This document shows, one piece after another, positions 1 through 8,585 of a DNA stretch of 64,000 nucleotides. Numbering within the stretch: position 1 is the first letter of the stretch; each line of letters begins with the position of its first letter. The translations under genes were made by a program, and so were the position numbers. Source of the DNA: Pedobacter arcticus A12 (lineage in GTDB: Bacteria; Bacteroidota; Bacteroidia; Sphingobacteriales; Sphingobacteriaceae); contig NZ_JH947127.1 in the NCBI RefSeq assembly GCF_000302595.1, forward strand, positions 930,443 to 994,442, written 5' to 3'. Under the pieces are notes generated by a model that had not been told where the DNA came from, did not search any database, and saw only the letters and a program-made list of their open reading frames with translations.

Positions 1-1170
1 CTGTAACAATACTTGTAGAAATGTATTTTGAAAATTATTTGAAGGTTGAAAATTATCAGATTTTGAGTAGTCGTTTCTTTCTAATAAGGCTTTTTTAGTT
101 TCCTTAAAGCTTTGCTTTGTTTCAATTTGAAATCTTTCTTGTATAGATTTTGCACTATAGGCTTTGCCTAATTTGCTGCCGTTAAACACATACTTATTTT
201 CATGGTCGATATAAGTTAAACCGTAAATTATACCTTCAGGATTTGTCCGGCACACGAGCTGAATTTTCTGCTGTTCTAATTTTTCCTTTAACTCGTCTAT
301 TGAGTTTATACCTGAGTTTAATGCATGATCAATCTTGTTTTTTAATAAGTTTCTGTACGGTCTTCTTGATTTCTCATTCTCCAAAAAACGTTTCTCTAAG
401 AACTTTAATCCGGGATTTTGGTAAAACAAGCTGGCTTTAATTGGTGTAGATACTTTGTTCCCGTCAGCATCTAACAATCGATAATAGAGACCATCTTTTT
501 GGTAAACTCTTGAGGTTTCTTTTCCTCTATCTGCAGTAACATGATAGTTTTTCAGTACCGCATTCAGCTCTGGAATTGATGTGTAATTGTAGTTCGTTAG
601 TACTGCATTCAATACTTTCGCTATGGCATTTTTAGTCTCCAATTTCGTCCCGCCATTTCCAATTATATCAGCTGGTTTTATGGTGTTTTCTTTTTTGTTT
701 TGTTTAGATGCTTCCACCAAATTATATTTCTTTTCAATCGCAATTCGAGCTGGTTCACTTTTGTTTTTTCCGATGTTTTGGGTGTCGATCCGTGATCCGT
801 CTGCTTGAATTTTAGTGGTCACGATATGGATATGTGGATGAGATGCATCGTTATGTTTATATACCAAAAACGGCTGTTCTCCAAAGCCAATCGCTTTCAT
901 ATAATCCTCCGCAATTGCAATCAACTTGTCTTCATCTAAAGTCTCATCTTTAGCGAAATTCAAAGAAATATGGATGCTGTTCGTCTTCACATTCTCGTTT
1001 AACTTAGCTTGATTTATGAGTCGATTTAGCTTATGTGTAATACTTAAATTTTCCTTATCCATCGGGTAATTTGAAGCCAAAATACATTTCGCAACCCCCA
1101 GCTTTACTTTATTTTCATTGTAATTGAGGATCCGTGATATAGACCGTCCAGACTTGATTACCGCAACCAT
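1..1170 (-). CDS. MobB-type relaxase/mobilisation nuclease, partial (runs off the left edge)
   Basis: This is a conjugative relaxase that would nick the transfer origin of a mobilisable element. The frame is open on the minus strand from ATG at 1170 to position 1 (390 codons seen), so the C-terminus is missing. The N-terminus (MVAVIKSGRSISRILNYNENK) is typical of Bacteroidota relaxases. The HUH metal site is visible as HPHIHIVT near residue 113, followed by an R-I-D-T region. Its start overlaps the 3' end of mobC by 13 bp, so the two are translationally coupled. What is seen is the frame and motif. Membership of the MOBP class is inferred from family knowledge. Confidence 0.9.
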   Translation of the reverse strand, partial: MVAVIKSGRSISRILNYNENKVKLGVAKCILASNYPMDKENLSITHKLNRLINQAKLNENVKTNSIHISLNFAKDETLDEDKLIAIAEDYMKAIGFGEQPFLVYKHNDASHPHIHIVTTKIQADGSRIDTQNIGKNKSEPARIAIEKKYNLVEASKQNKKENTIKPADIIGNGGTKLETKNAIAKVLNAVLTNYNYTSIPELNAVLKNYHVTADRGKETSRVYQKDGLYYRLLDADGNKVSTPIKASLFYQNPGLKFLEKRFLENEKSRRPYRNLLKNKIDHALNSGINSIDELKEKLEQQKIQLVCRTNPEGIIYGLTYIDHENKYVFNGSKLGKAYSAKSIQERFQIETKQSFKETKKALLERNDYSKSDNFQPSNNFQNTFLQVLLQ

Positions 1171-1550
1171 TCTGCTCCAATTTTGTCCATTATTTCCCTC
1201 ATTTCGCCAACTTTTCCGAACAGTATTTTGCGTTCATTTTCATAGTGCACAAGTAGATCTTTTAAAGAAGAACCATGGTCTAACGTGTGAAGCTTGTGAA
1301 CGGTTTGGTTGAAATTGTTTGCCAGTCCATTGAGGTCTTTTCTTAGCTTGATGAGTTCGTTCATTAAGTCGTCAATAGATGCGTTTCTGTAGGTTGCAAT
1401 CATAGGTTTCCCTAACAGAATCTTACGAGCGTAATCACTGAATTTTCTTTGTGTTGTTTTTAAAAAAGCTTTATTAATTTGTGTTCTCTCACTCTCATAC
1501 AGCCTTAGGTGTAGCCAGTGATTTCTTATTTGTTTTTTCTCGTTTTCCAT
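1158..1550 (-). CDS. mobC: MobC-like relaxosome accessory protein
   Basis: This 130-residue protein is likely the relaxosome accessory protein that helps the relaxase bind oriT. It has a basic N-terminal ribbon-helix-helix-like part (RLYESERTQINKAF...FSDYARKILLGKP) and a helical C-terminus rich in charged residues. Both are usual for MobC proteins of Bacteroidota mobilisable elements. It lies directly upstream of the relaxase and overlaps it by 13 bp, and a candidate oriT lies just upstream. Recognition is by motif pattern and context. No search was run. Confidence 0.8.
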   Translation of the reverse strand: MENEKKQIRNHWLHLRLYESERTQINKAFLKTTQRKFSDYARKILLGKPMIATYRNASIDDLMNELIKLRKDLNGLANNFNQTVHKLHTLDHGSSLKDLLVHYENERKILFGKVGEMREIMDKIGAEWLR

Positions 1551-1584
1551 CTTCTTCCTTTCTAGGTTTTTTAATCGCTTCCAG

Positions 1585-1690
1585 CGCCCACGACTTCGGA
1601 GTTAGGGCGCCTAAAAAAAGCGTTTGTGACACAAACGGACATCTTGCCGTTTGCAGGAACGGGGCAAACTCCCCTGATCTATCAATTTCC
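1585..1690. other. Candidate origin of transfer (oriT) between primase and mob genes
   Basis: This short non-coding gap lies immediately upstream of mobC and downstream of the primase. It holds a perfect 17-base palindrome at 1621-1637 (CGTTTGTG-A-CACAAACG), a second hairpin with arms GCGCCC and GGGCGC around 1584-1610, and a GC-rich GTTTGCCCC tract. Inverted repeats beside mobC and the relaxase are the usual layout of oriT. The function is inferred from position and structure only. Confidence 0.5.
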
Positions 1691-2569
1691 CTATAGTTTA
1701 AGCTTGGTCTTAATATTCTTGGAAGCTTTTGTCAACATCAGCCATTCGTTTAGGTCTTTATAAGGCTCAAAAAGATTGCTTTTATCCTCGTATTTTTTAG
1801 AGCGTGTCAAAGCATGGGCTGTAAGCTTTTTTCCGGTAGCGTCTCTGTCTAAAAACAGATTTATTTTATCGTGGACTTCTAGAAACGGTTTTGCGCTCTC
1901 GAATAGACTTGCGCCGTTGAGAACCAAAAAATCAGCGTTTTCTGTTTTGAGTTTTGGAATACTCAGGTAGCTGAGATAATCCATAAAACCTTCAAAAACG
2001 GCTACGTTTTTTGAGCCATTTATAAAAGTGCTGACAGCTTTTGGTACGCTACTGTATTTGTAAAATGGGTCTCGTATTTCATAGCCACCATCATCGTTCC
2101 TGAAACCAATGGCATGATAGCTCTTGTCTCCGAATGAGTATTCAACTTCTTGACAGAATTTTTGGGCTACCGCTAAGCCAATTCCTCTACGTTCTAAGTA
2201 GCGGATTAGGTTTTTGGAAATCAATGGATTGACAGCTATTATCTGCAGTTTGTTTTCAGTAGGCAAATCGCTTTCGTGGGTATTGTGCAAATGCTTTGTA
2301 ATGGAGAAATCTGATAGGGTCAGCTTCTCTAAAAAATCGCTTACGGAACATTCAAAATATTTGATCCCGAAATCTACCAAGCTACCGCCTTCGCCAGTTC
2401 CGTGATCGTACCACACGTTTAGTTTTTGATTGACTTTGAATGAGGCTGTTGATTCTTCTCTTAGCGGAGAACGATACCAGTGATCTTTGCTTCTTACTTT
2501 TTTTGGTTCATGCCCTAACTGCTTTAAATAGTTGACCAAATCCATTTCGTTTGCTTTTTCACAATTCAT
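1691..2569 (-). CDS. DNA primase-like Toprim protein of a mobile element
   Basis: This 292-residue protein has an N-terminal CHC2-like region (HWYRSPLREESTASFKVNQ, then WYDHGTGEGGSLVDF) and a C-terminal Toprim domain. The Toprim motifs are visible as VAVFEGFMDYLSYL near residue 190 and LFLDRDATGKK near residue 240. It is probably a primase that makes primers on transferred single-stranded DNA. Such short CHC2/Toprim proteins regularly accompany mob genes in Bacteroidota conjugative and mobilisable elements. It reads in the same direction as mobC and the relaxase. Zinc-binding cysteines are not complete, so the CHC2 part may not bind zinc. Confidence 0.8.
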   Translation of the reverse strand: MNCEKANEMDLVNYLKQLGHEPKKVRSKDHWYRSPLREESTASFKVNQKLNVWYDHGTGEGGSLVDFGIKYFECSVSDFLEKLTLSDFSITKHLHNTHESDLPTENKLQIIAVNPLISKNLIRYLERRGIGLAVAQKFCQEVEYSFGDKSYHAIGFRNDDGGYEIRDPFYKYSSVPKAVSTFINGSKNVAVFEGFMDYLSYLSIPKLKTENADFLVLNGASLFESAKPFLEVHDKINLFLDRDATGKKLTAHALTRSKKYEDKSNLFEPYKDLNEWLMLTKASKNIKTKLKL

Positions 2570-2773
2570 GTTTTTCTTGTTTTCGGTAAATTCTTCTGTG
2601 ATACAAAATTAGGTGCGTAATGCTTTTGAAACGAACCAGTCCATTTTTTAGACAGGATACTTTTGAAAGTTTTCCGCTTTTAGGGTTATTGTTCCTTAAG
2701 CTAGATCATCCTGTCCATATTTTAGATAGGACAAAATGAACGTTCTTTCGGAGCTTTGTATCTATCAAAAAAC

Positions 2774-3061
2774 ATGTTTATGAAAAGTGTAGAAATGAAT
2801 CAGCTGTACGAAACTTTATTGTGCAGCCCGGGAATGAAAGAGACAGTGAAAGTTGATGTACGCATCTCGAGGAAATCGATTTTGTTGCTTAGCCAAATTA
2901 TCCAAAAGGGATTATCCGAGTCTGGTAATCAGGCTTCGGAGTTCGCGACAATTGCTGGTGCGGAAAGCAGTAACGAGCTACAGGAAATGTTGAAGACTTG
3001 CTTGGAGAAAGCAAACTTATTTGAGCTGGACGAGCGTTTAGCCAAGCTTCGAAAAAATTAG
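2774..3061 (+). CDS. Small uncharacterised protein associated with the mobilisation module
   Basis: The encoded protein is about 95 residues. The frame opens at a TTG at 2756, but the ATG codons at 2774 and 2780 are likelier starts. It has no signal peptide or membrane segment and is mostly helical, with motifs MNQLYETLL and DVRISRKSILLLSQIIQKGL. It is divergent from the primase. Bacteroidota mobilisable elements often carry a protein of this size here, but I do not recognise a function. Confidence 0.6.
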   Translation: MFMKSVEMNQLYETLLCSPGMKETVKVDVRISRKSILLLSQIIQKGLSESGNQASEFATIAGAESSNELQEMLKTCLEKANLFELDERLAKLRKN

Positions 3062-3124
3062 ATTTTCCAGTTTAAACTTAGTATGGCAGTTTAAAAGTAA
3101 AGTTCAACAGTTTTAAAGATAGCA

Positions 3125-3153
3125 GAGTGCGTTAAGGATTGAAACGGCATCGT
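3125..3153. repeat. Copy 1 of a dispersed 21-bp sequence
   Basis: The run GTGCGTTAAGGATTGAAACGG sits just past the end of the mobilisation module. A near copy (three differences) is at 13292-13312, in the same orientation, beside IS fragments at the other side of the accessory region. This could be a dispersed intergenic repeat or an element boundary. Confidence 0.4.
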
Positions 3154-3175
3154 TTTTTTGCCCTATGATTTACCC

Positions 3176-3373
3176 ACTACCGATACACCCCTGTATGTAC
3201 AGTTATAACATCTCCGGGCTGAGCAATTAGCTGCTTTTGGAATAGTTTTAATGGGAGCTTCTACTTCCATTATTAAAGCCATACCCTGTTTTAGCTACAT
3301 GGTACTCCTTTGCCTGAAGCGTTAATGTAAAGATTAGACACACAATAAGTAAAACTGCTTTTATACGCTTCAT
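3176..3373 (-). pseudogene. Remnant 5' end of a secreted right-handed beta-helix protein
   Basis: Starting at ATG 3373 on the minus strand there is a good signal peptide (MKRIKAVLLIVCLIFTLTLQA), then KEYHVAKTGYGFNNGS. After two frame changes comes APIKTIPKAAN and then AQPGDVITVHTGVYR. This is the standard beginning of Bacteroidota parallel beta-helix/pectate-lyase-like proteins. The reading frame is broken and the remaining several hundred codons are absent, so it is a relic. It sits downstream of the GH128 gene on the same strand. Confidence 0.65.
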
Positions 3374-3480
3374 TTATTTATATTTTTTTTACTAAAAACT
3401 GGGTCTTAATTTATAAGCCATTTAAGGAAGACTGCAACAATAACTGATAAAGTCACAGCTTCAAATTTTAACTATAAAAG

Positions 3481-3515
3481 AAAAAACTGAGTTCGTTTAC
3501 TATCCTCGAACTCAG
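3481..3515 (-). terminator. Rho-independent terminator after the GH128 gene
   Basis: On the minus strand the arms CTGAGTTCG and CGAACTCAG form a 9-bp hairpin followed by a run of six T. It lies about 45 bp past the stop codon of the GH128 gene. Confidence 0.7.
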
Positions 3516-3561
3516 CCTCTCTAATAAAAAACTGGTAAAAAATAAACTCTTAACGTATATC

Positions 3562-4770
3562 TTACTTAGGTATAATATTATAAGTATATGCTGGTGGCGC
3601 AGCTATATCATTCCACGCTTGACCTAATGCTGTGAGCGTATAATTTGGTGCTCCTGTAGTTGGCGCAAGCCCTGCTGGAAAAAAATAAGCATACCGCTCA
3701 ACATAGGGAAGTTGGTTAAGATAATTAGCAGCAAGCTTCATAAATATCTTATGCACATCTTCACTTCTTGCCGGGTTACAGTTAAACTCGGTAAACCATA
3801 AATTATGATCTGGATAAACTCCATGAAGCTTCTCTACATAATTTTTAAATCTTCCGAAAGCAGCTTCTGCGGTAAGCTGAGGCGTTGCCTTTTGTTCTGT
3901 TTGGTTTCCCCAATCATACCAATGCAGTGCAATAATATCAACCCGGACATTTTGTGCTTTAGCCGCAGTCATAAAATCAGGAAGCCATTTGCCGTTTCCG
4001 CTTGAACTATTTTGTTCTACAGCAGGTGAGCACATTCTTAAGCCGGTTTGTAATAGCAACTTATATCTTGCCACAGCGGTATCTATATTAGCAATGTTGG
4101 ATTGGGTAGAATTATCGGGCTCGTTAAATGTTAAAACATGATCAATATCTTTTCTATCAATAAACGTTGCAACGTTCGTTGCACTTGCTCCGCCTTTCCC
4201 CCAAGTCATGGGCACATAAGTTTTTGTATTTGTGGAGGTGGCGCTCAATCCCCAGTTGTAATACCATGAACCATTTAAAGTACCAATAACGGTTGCATCT
4301 TGTTGTCCTAAACCTTTTTTGGTAGTATATTTAATTGGCGAAAATCTAACAAATGAAACTTTACCTGAAAGCCTGCTCGGTAAATTCTCTTTTACAGCAC
4401 TTACTGCCGCAACATAACATATGGATTCACCCGTACCGTTTTGGTTTTCAGCAAAAGTTACCATGTAGCCCTTTGGCAAAATAAACGATTTAATGTTATC
4501 ATTGTAACCAGCTGGTAAAGGCTTGTAATAAGCTACACTTTGAGTAGAATTTGTGTATATATAAGTAGTGTCCAGATCTACTTTCGGGCTGGCCTGGCTT
4601 AAGCCCTGAGAAATTGTAAACCCTGTTTCACCTGCCGAACCCGTTGGTGGCGTAACTGCCGGCGGAGGTACAGCTAAGTTTGGCTGAGTGTTGTTGTCTT
4701 TTTTGCTACAAGCAAAAAAAACAAAGCTAAAAGCTAGGGTTACTAAAATATTCATTTTTGATGTCTTCAT
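3562..4770 (-). CDS. GH128-type glycoside hydrolase lipoprotein (probable beta-1,3-glucanase)
   Basis: This 402-residue surface lipoprotein has a lipobox FFACSKK after the signal peptide and a Pro-rich linker up to about residue 50. The C-terminal half matches the 'glycosyl hydrolase catalytic core' of GH128. The probable acid/base Glu lies in LTFNEPDN and the probable nucleophile Glu in LWFTEFNCN, with the barrel motif IIALHWYDW between them. Characterised GH128 enzymes cut beta-1,3-glucans. The residue 60-160 segment is a poorly conserved N-terminal beta domain. The GH16 gene lies 130 bp upstream on the same strand, so the pair probably acts together on laminarin or a fungal-type glucan. 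The substrate is inferred. Confidence 0.8.
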   Translation of the reverse strand: MKTSKMNILVTLAFSFVFFACSKKDNNTQPNLAVPPPAVTPPTGSAGETGFTISQGLSQASPKVDLDTTYIYTNSTQSVAYYKPLPAGYNDNIKSFILPKGYMVTFAENQNGTGESICYVAAVSAVKENLPSRLSGKVSFVRFSPIKYTTKKGLGQQDATVIGTLNGSWYYNWGLSATSTNTKTYVPMTWGKGGASATNVATFIDRKDIDHVLTFNEPDNSTQSNIANIDTAVARYKLLLQTGLRMCSPAVEQNSSSGNGKWLPDFMTAAKAQNVRVDIIALHWYDWGNQTEQKATPQLTAEAAFGRFKNYVEKLHGVYPDHNLWFTEFNCNPARSEDVHKIFMKLAANYLNQLPYVERYAYFFPAGLAPTTGAPNYTLTALGQAWNDIAAPPAYTYNIIPK

Positions 4771-4900
4771 TTTTATTCCTTTAATAAAAGTAATTCACAA
4801 TGGTTTATACGCTAGAAACAGCATGATAAATATCAGAACTTATAAGTACTTTTAATGGTGTATTTCTTGTCAGATTGGGGGGTAAATCTGGTCAGGGTTT

Positions 4901-5872
4901 TTATTGGTCGGTTTTAACCTGGTAAACCCTCACATAATCAACAAGGTACTTTGACGGGAAATGCGTTTTGGATAAATCCCCACCGTTATCGCCACCTAAA
5001 GCTAAATTTAAAAGCAAATAATGAGGTTGCTGAAACGGATTACTGCCGTTGGTTAAGTTATGCATTTCTGATAATTTAACGCTATTCAATAAAAGATCAT
5101 CCACATAAATCTCCATGCTTTCTTGGCACCAATCTAAACGCCAGATATGAAAATCTTGATCCCAATTTGTGTTATCAAAAGACTCCATTTTTTTGAATGC
5201 ACCATTCCAGATGGGTTTTTCTGGATTTAAACTTCCGTGAGCAAAATTGGCATGTAAGCCTCCTTTATAATATTCCATTATATCGCACTCCCCATTATAA
5301 GGCCATATTCCTGATACACCCAAAGTCCAGATAGCAGGCCATAAACCTTGGGAAGCAATAATTTTCGCCCTTACCAATACTCGTCCGTATTTAAAGGCGA
5401 AAGTCTTTTTTTGCTTTAAACTTGCGGAAGTATATTCAATGTATTTTCTGTTGTACCGCCAGTTTTTACTGTCCAACACATACTCCGGATTTGCTTTTCG
5501 TTCCTTTTTTGCACTAATTACCAAATTTCCATCTAAACATGTAGCGTTTTCTTGCTGATACCACTGTGCTTCTGTATTCCGAACAAATCCTTTCTCAAAA
5601 CTCCAGCTTGTAGTATCAGGAGACCCATCTTTATCAAACTCATCAGACCAAATTAAAGTAAAATCCTTTGCTTTAAGCTCAGCTGAATCACTTCTGACAA
5701 TTACCTTATTACTGACATTTCTCGGTTGACTTTTAGGCAAAAGAGAACTTGATATAAGCAATGAAATAATTACAAGAAGCTTGCAACTTATCACAGAATC
5801 TTTTTTTTGTCCTTCGACTCCGCTCAGGATGACAAAAAAAGATACAGTGTAAAAGCCTGTTAAAACGCCCAC
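4901..5872 (-). CDS. GH16 family beta-glucanase
   Basis: This is a retaining endo-glycanase of family GH16. The active-site signature is intact (GECDIMEYY near residue 196, E-x-D-x-x-E), preceded by GLWPAIWTLG and followed by the conserved C-terminal strand YLVDYVRVYQ. The laminarinase or lichenase type is the most likely. The open frame starts at ATG 5872, but its first ~22 residues are encoded by a dispersed intergenic repeat. A more natural start is GTG 5794, which gives the signal sequence VISCKLLVIISLLISSSLL. The repeat may have displaced the original start. It pairs with the adjacent GH128 gene. Confidence 0.85.
   Translation of the reverse strand: MGVLTGFYTVSFFVILSGVEGQKKDSVISCKLLVIISLLISSSLLPKSQPRNVSNKVIVRSDSAELKAKDFTLIWSDEFDKDGSPDTTSWSFEKGFVRNTEAQWYQQENATCLDGNLVISAKKERKANPEYVLDSKNWRYNRKYIEYTSASLKQKKTFAFKYGRVLVRAKIIASQGLWPAIWTLGVSGIWPYNGECDIMEYYKGGLHANFAHGSLNPEKPIWNGAFKKMESFDNTNWDQDFHIWRLDWCQESMEIYVDDLLLNSVKLSEMHNLTNGSNPFQQPHYLLLNLALGGDNGGDLSKTHFPSKYLVDYVRVYQVKTDQ
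5811..5834. repeat. REP-like dispersed repeat at the 5' end of the GH16 frame
   Basis: The sequence CCTTCGACTCCGCTCAGGAT is the reverse complement, with small changes, of the one at 45593-45617 (CCTGAGTGGAGTCGAAGGG). This type of intergenic element is common in Bacteroidota genomes. Here it is read as the peptide VILSGVEGQ in front of the GH16 signal sequence. Confidence 0.6.
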
Positions 5873-6031
5873 ATCACTATTCTTGTCACTGATTAATATG
5901 AGCTTGCGTTAATATTATCGTTAAAAGATAAATTCTAAATAGAATTATTACTAAGTTTACATCAGCAAAAGGGGGATGAATTACATCCCTTCTCGCAAGC
6001 AAAAACTTAAATAGGTATTACTTATGGCTAT

Positions 6032-6817
6032 TTGGATCAATTCATCAACGAACTACGTTCGGAGGGAAAGTATTCCTTTACCTTAGCAGAGGTAAGAAAC
6101 CAGTTTGAGCAATCGGACGAGGCCATTAAGAAAGCGTTACAAAGATTAAAAAAGAAGAAAGCGATTGCCTTAGTAAGAAACGAGTTTTATGTGATCGTCA
6201 CTCCAGAATACCGAAGTAAAGGTATCCTTCCCCCCTCTTTATTTATTTCGGAATTGATGAAATTTTTAGAGAAAGATTATTACGTAGGCTTGCTCAATGC
6301 AGCAAGCTATTATGGCGCTGCTCACCAGCAACCCCAATCTTTCTGCGTCATTACCATGAAACCAAGTTTAAGAAATATCAGTAGCGATAACCTAAAAATC
6401 AACTTTTACATAAAAAAGGACTAGGCTAAAGGCGACATAGTTCAAAAAAAAGTTGACACAGGCTACATAAACGCTTCATCAGCGGAATTAACTGCACTAG
6501 ATCTGGTAAATTATTTTGATCAGGCTGGTGGTTTAAATAGAGTAGCGACAGTTCTCGAAGAACTTTGTGAAAGTATAAACCCTGAAAAAATGCTTGATGC
6601 CGCTAAACGGTACGTTCCTATCACTGCGGTTCAACGGTTAGGATTTCTTCTGGAAATAATTTTAAACAGGCGAGATTTAAGCGACCCCATAAAAGAACAC
6701 TTAAAAACAGTGAACTATTTTCCGGTATTATTGAGACCACAAAAAGAAAGACGAGAGATGATTACCGGCAACGACTGGAAGGTTGTGCAAAATATAGATA
6801 TAGAAACAGATTTATGA
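6032..6817 (+). pseudogene. AbiEi-like antitoxin, interrupted by an in-frame stop
   Basis: Reading from TTG 6032, the frame gives an N-terminal winged helix (FTLAEVRNQFEQSDEAIKKALQRLKKKK) and the AbiEi core (LPPSLFISELMKFLEKDYYVGLLNAASYYGAAHQQPQ). An amber TAG at 6422-6424 interrupts it. The same frame then continues through KGDIVQKKVDTGYINASS...AVQRLGFLLEII to 6817, the usual C-terminus. AbiEi proteins neutralise AbiEii nucleotidyltransferase toxins and repress their operon. The next gene overlaps by 4 bp, as expected for abiE operons. One point mutation or a sequencing error could explain the stop. Confidence 0.8.
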
Positions 6818-7111
6818 TTCCACAGGCATATATAACAGCATGGCGCAAAAAAGCTCCTTGGCAGGAAGATTTTCAGGTAGAACAGGATTTAGTTATTGAA
6901 CGAGCTTTGATGGCCATTTATAGCAATGACTATTTAAAAGAACGATTGGCATTTAGAGGCGGAACCGCCTTACATAAGTTATATCTTTCCCCCGCAGCAA
7001 GATATTCTGAAGATATAGATTTAGTACAAATTACAGCTGAGCCATTCGGTCCCATTATGGACAAGCTTCGTGAGGTCTTGTCTTTTTAGGGAGATAAGCC
7101 TATCCGTAAAC
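6814..7111 (+). pseudogene. AbiEii-type nucleotidyltransferase toxin, truncated
   Basis: The N-terminal part of an AbiEii toxin is clear: AFRGGTALHKLYL and [10 protein letters not shown] are the nucleotidyltransferase GG(T/S) and D-x-D motifs. The frame meets an amber TAG at 7087-7089. The same frame then continues for seven recognisable residues ([10 protein letters not shown]) before it runs into the tail of a thyA fragment read from the other strand. About two thirds of the usual ~300 residues are gone, so it cannot be active. Confidence 0.8.
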
Positions 7112-7549
7112 AGAAACAGTAATGCCATTTGATCAACTTCTGCCACGTTCCAAACACTAATAATAATTCGCCTTGCATCAGGACTGTTCTTTATAGTCCT
7201 AATAATGTTTTCTATTTGATCGATATCTTTCTCATCTGGCGCTGGCCAATTCCGCCATTGGGTGCCATAAACGGGACCTAATTCGCTATTTCCATCTGCC
7301 CCACTCATCCCAAATCGAAACTCCATTTCCCTTCAAATAAGAAATATTAAAGGAACCCTTCAAAAACCACGAAAGCTCATGAATGATTGATTTCAAATGC
7401 ATCTTTTTAGTGGTAACTAAAGGAAATCCCTCTTTAAGATTAAAACGCATTTGTTAGCCAAATATACTTATCGTTCCGGTTCCCGTACGATCCGCTTTTT
7501 CTATGCCGTTTTCTTTAACATGTTTAAGTAGCTCTTCGTATTGATTCAT
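7112..7549 (-). pseudogene. thyA: Thymidylate synthase pseudogene
   Basis: From ATG 7549 on the minus strand comes [31 protein letters not shown], then an in-frame TAA where ThyA has Tyr or His. It continues with [17 protein letters not shown] and [14 protein letters not shown] frameshift after SIWDEWG is followed by [17 protein letters not shown] and [22 protein letters not shown]. It stops exactly where the catalytic PPCH cysteine motif should begin. There are thus three lesions: a nonsense codon, a frameshift and a 3' truncation removing the active-site Cys and the whole C-terminal half. The breakpoint abuts the AbiEii fragment. Confidence 0.9.
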
Positions 7550-7935
7550 GGTTTTAAAAAATCTTGTCAAAATAGGTGAGTTTTAAAATTAAACAATAAA
7601 TAATTTGAAGTAATTTAAAATACAACATTCGAGCTGTTGTGATATAATTTAATAATGGATAATTCACACACCACAACACAGTTGTGAAAACGCATTATAG
7701 TCGTGTTAATAAGCCTCTCACTCAACACAATTTAAGATGTGCTGAAGTTCGTTTTTTAAAAACTTGATTTATATGCGGATTTAAAAAACACAAGCAGTTT
7801 GATTACCCGCATGAGTACTTTGATTTGAAGAAAAAAAACAAGAGACCTTTACAAATAAATATATTTTCTATTTAAACAAACGCCTGTAAATTAACAGTTA
7901 AATCCTATTTTTGCATGAATTTTAAATAAAATTAC
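7550..7935. other. Non-coding AT-rich stretch
   Basis: No frame of substance is seen between the thyA remnant and the promoter of the intact AbiE pair. The segment around 7640-7740 has several short CACAAC/GTTGTG and GTGTTGAG-like inverted pairs but no clear terminator or RNA gene. Confidence 0.3.
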
Positions 7936-7966
7936 TTGCATTTAATATTGAATTGCGCTACCTTTA
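7936..7966 (+). promoter_or_regulatory. Probable Bacteroidota promoter of the AbiE-type operon
   Basis: TTG at 7936-7938 and TACCTTTA at 7959-7966 are 20 bp apart. They resemble the Bacteroidota -33 (TTTG) and -7 (TAnnTTTG) elements. The first ATG follows 19 bp later. Confidence 0.45.
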
Positions 7967-7985
7967 CGGATAAAGCACCAGAGTA

Positions 7986-8585
7986 ATGACAAAGCTGAAC
8001 GAACTTAAAAGACATCTTAAACGAGGTGAAGTATATCGCCGTACTGATTTAACCCAATGGTCTAAATCAGTGGATAGGCATCTTGATGCCCTTGTTGAGG
8101 ATGGAACATTTCAGAAATTATCTCAGGGATTGTACTATTATCCCAAAGAATCAGTATTCGGTACAACCCCACCCGAAGAAGATGCATTGGTACGGAGCTT
8201 TCTTAAAGACGACCGCTTTTTATTGACCTCTCCGAATGCCTATAATAGTTTAGGTTTAGGAACCACGCAGCTCTACAATACCAGAACGGTGTATAATCAT
8301 AAACGCCATGGTGAATTCAAATTAGGTAATAGAAAATTCCTTTTCTGCATAAAGCCTCATTTTCCTAAGAAGATGACTCAAGAATTTCTGTTAGTTGATT
8401 TAGTGAATAATTTAAATAAACTTGCTGAAGACCAAGAAGAAGTATGGAAAAAACTTCCAACCAAAATCAGATCAATGGACGTGAAAAAATTAAAAGCATC
8501 TGTTAAAGAATACGGCACTGTAAGAACAAAAAAGTTATTGTTGCCTTTAGTGAACCAATCAGAAACGCAGCACCATGTCCACTAA
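7986..8585 (+). CDS. AbiEi-like / DUF6088 antitoxin of a type IV toxin-antitoxin pair
   Basis: This 199-residue protein has an N-terminal winged-helix region (LKRGEVYRRTDLTQWSKSVDRHLDALVEDGTFQKLSQGLYYYP) and a central AbiEi core (LLTSPNAYNSLGLGTTQLYNTRTVYNHKRHGEFKLGNRKFLF). Family knowledge says such proteins repress the operon and block the paired nucleotidyltransferase toxin. It overlaps the toxin gene by 11 bp, indicating coupled translation. It is intact, unlike the decayed pair 1 kb upstream, and the two pairs are distant relatives rather than duplicates. Confidence 0.8.
   Translation: MTKLNELKRHLKRGEVYRRTDLTQWSKSVDRHLDALVEDGTFQKLSQGLYYYPKESVFGTTPPEEDALVRSFLKDDRFLLTSPNAYNSLGLGTTQLYNTRTVYNHKRHGEFKLGNRKFLFCIKPHFPKKMTQEFLLVDLVNNLNKLAEDQEEVWKKLPTKIRSMDVKKLKASVKEYGTVRTKKLLLPLVNQSETQHHVH

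Noticed and set aside
1481..1696. 71-codon plus-strand frame over the mobC start and candidate oriT
   Set aside because: It is antisense to mobC and explained by the inverted repeats of the putative oriT.
6422..7089. TAG codons read as sense (amber recoding) in AbiEi and AbiEii
   Set aside because: Nearby relics also contain TAA and TGA stops and frameshifts (thyA, hepA, GH89, GH2), so ordinary decay explains them better.
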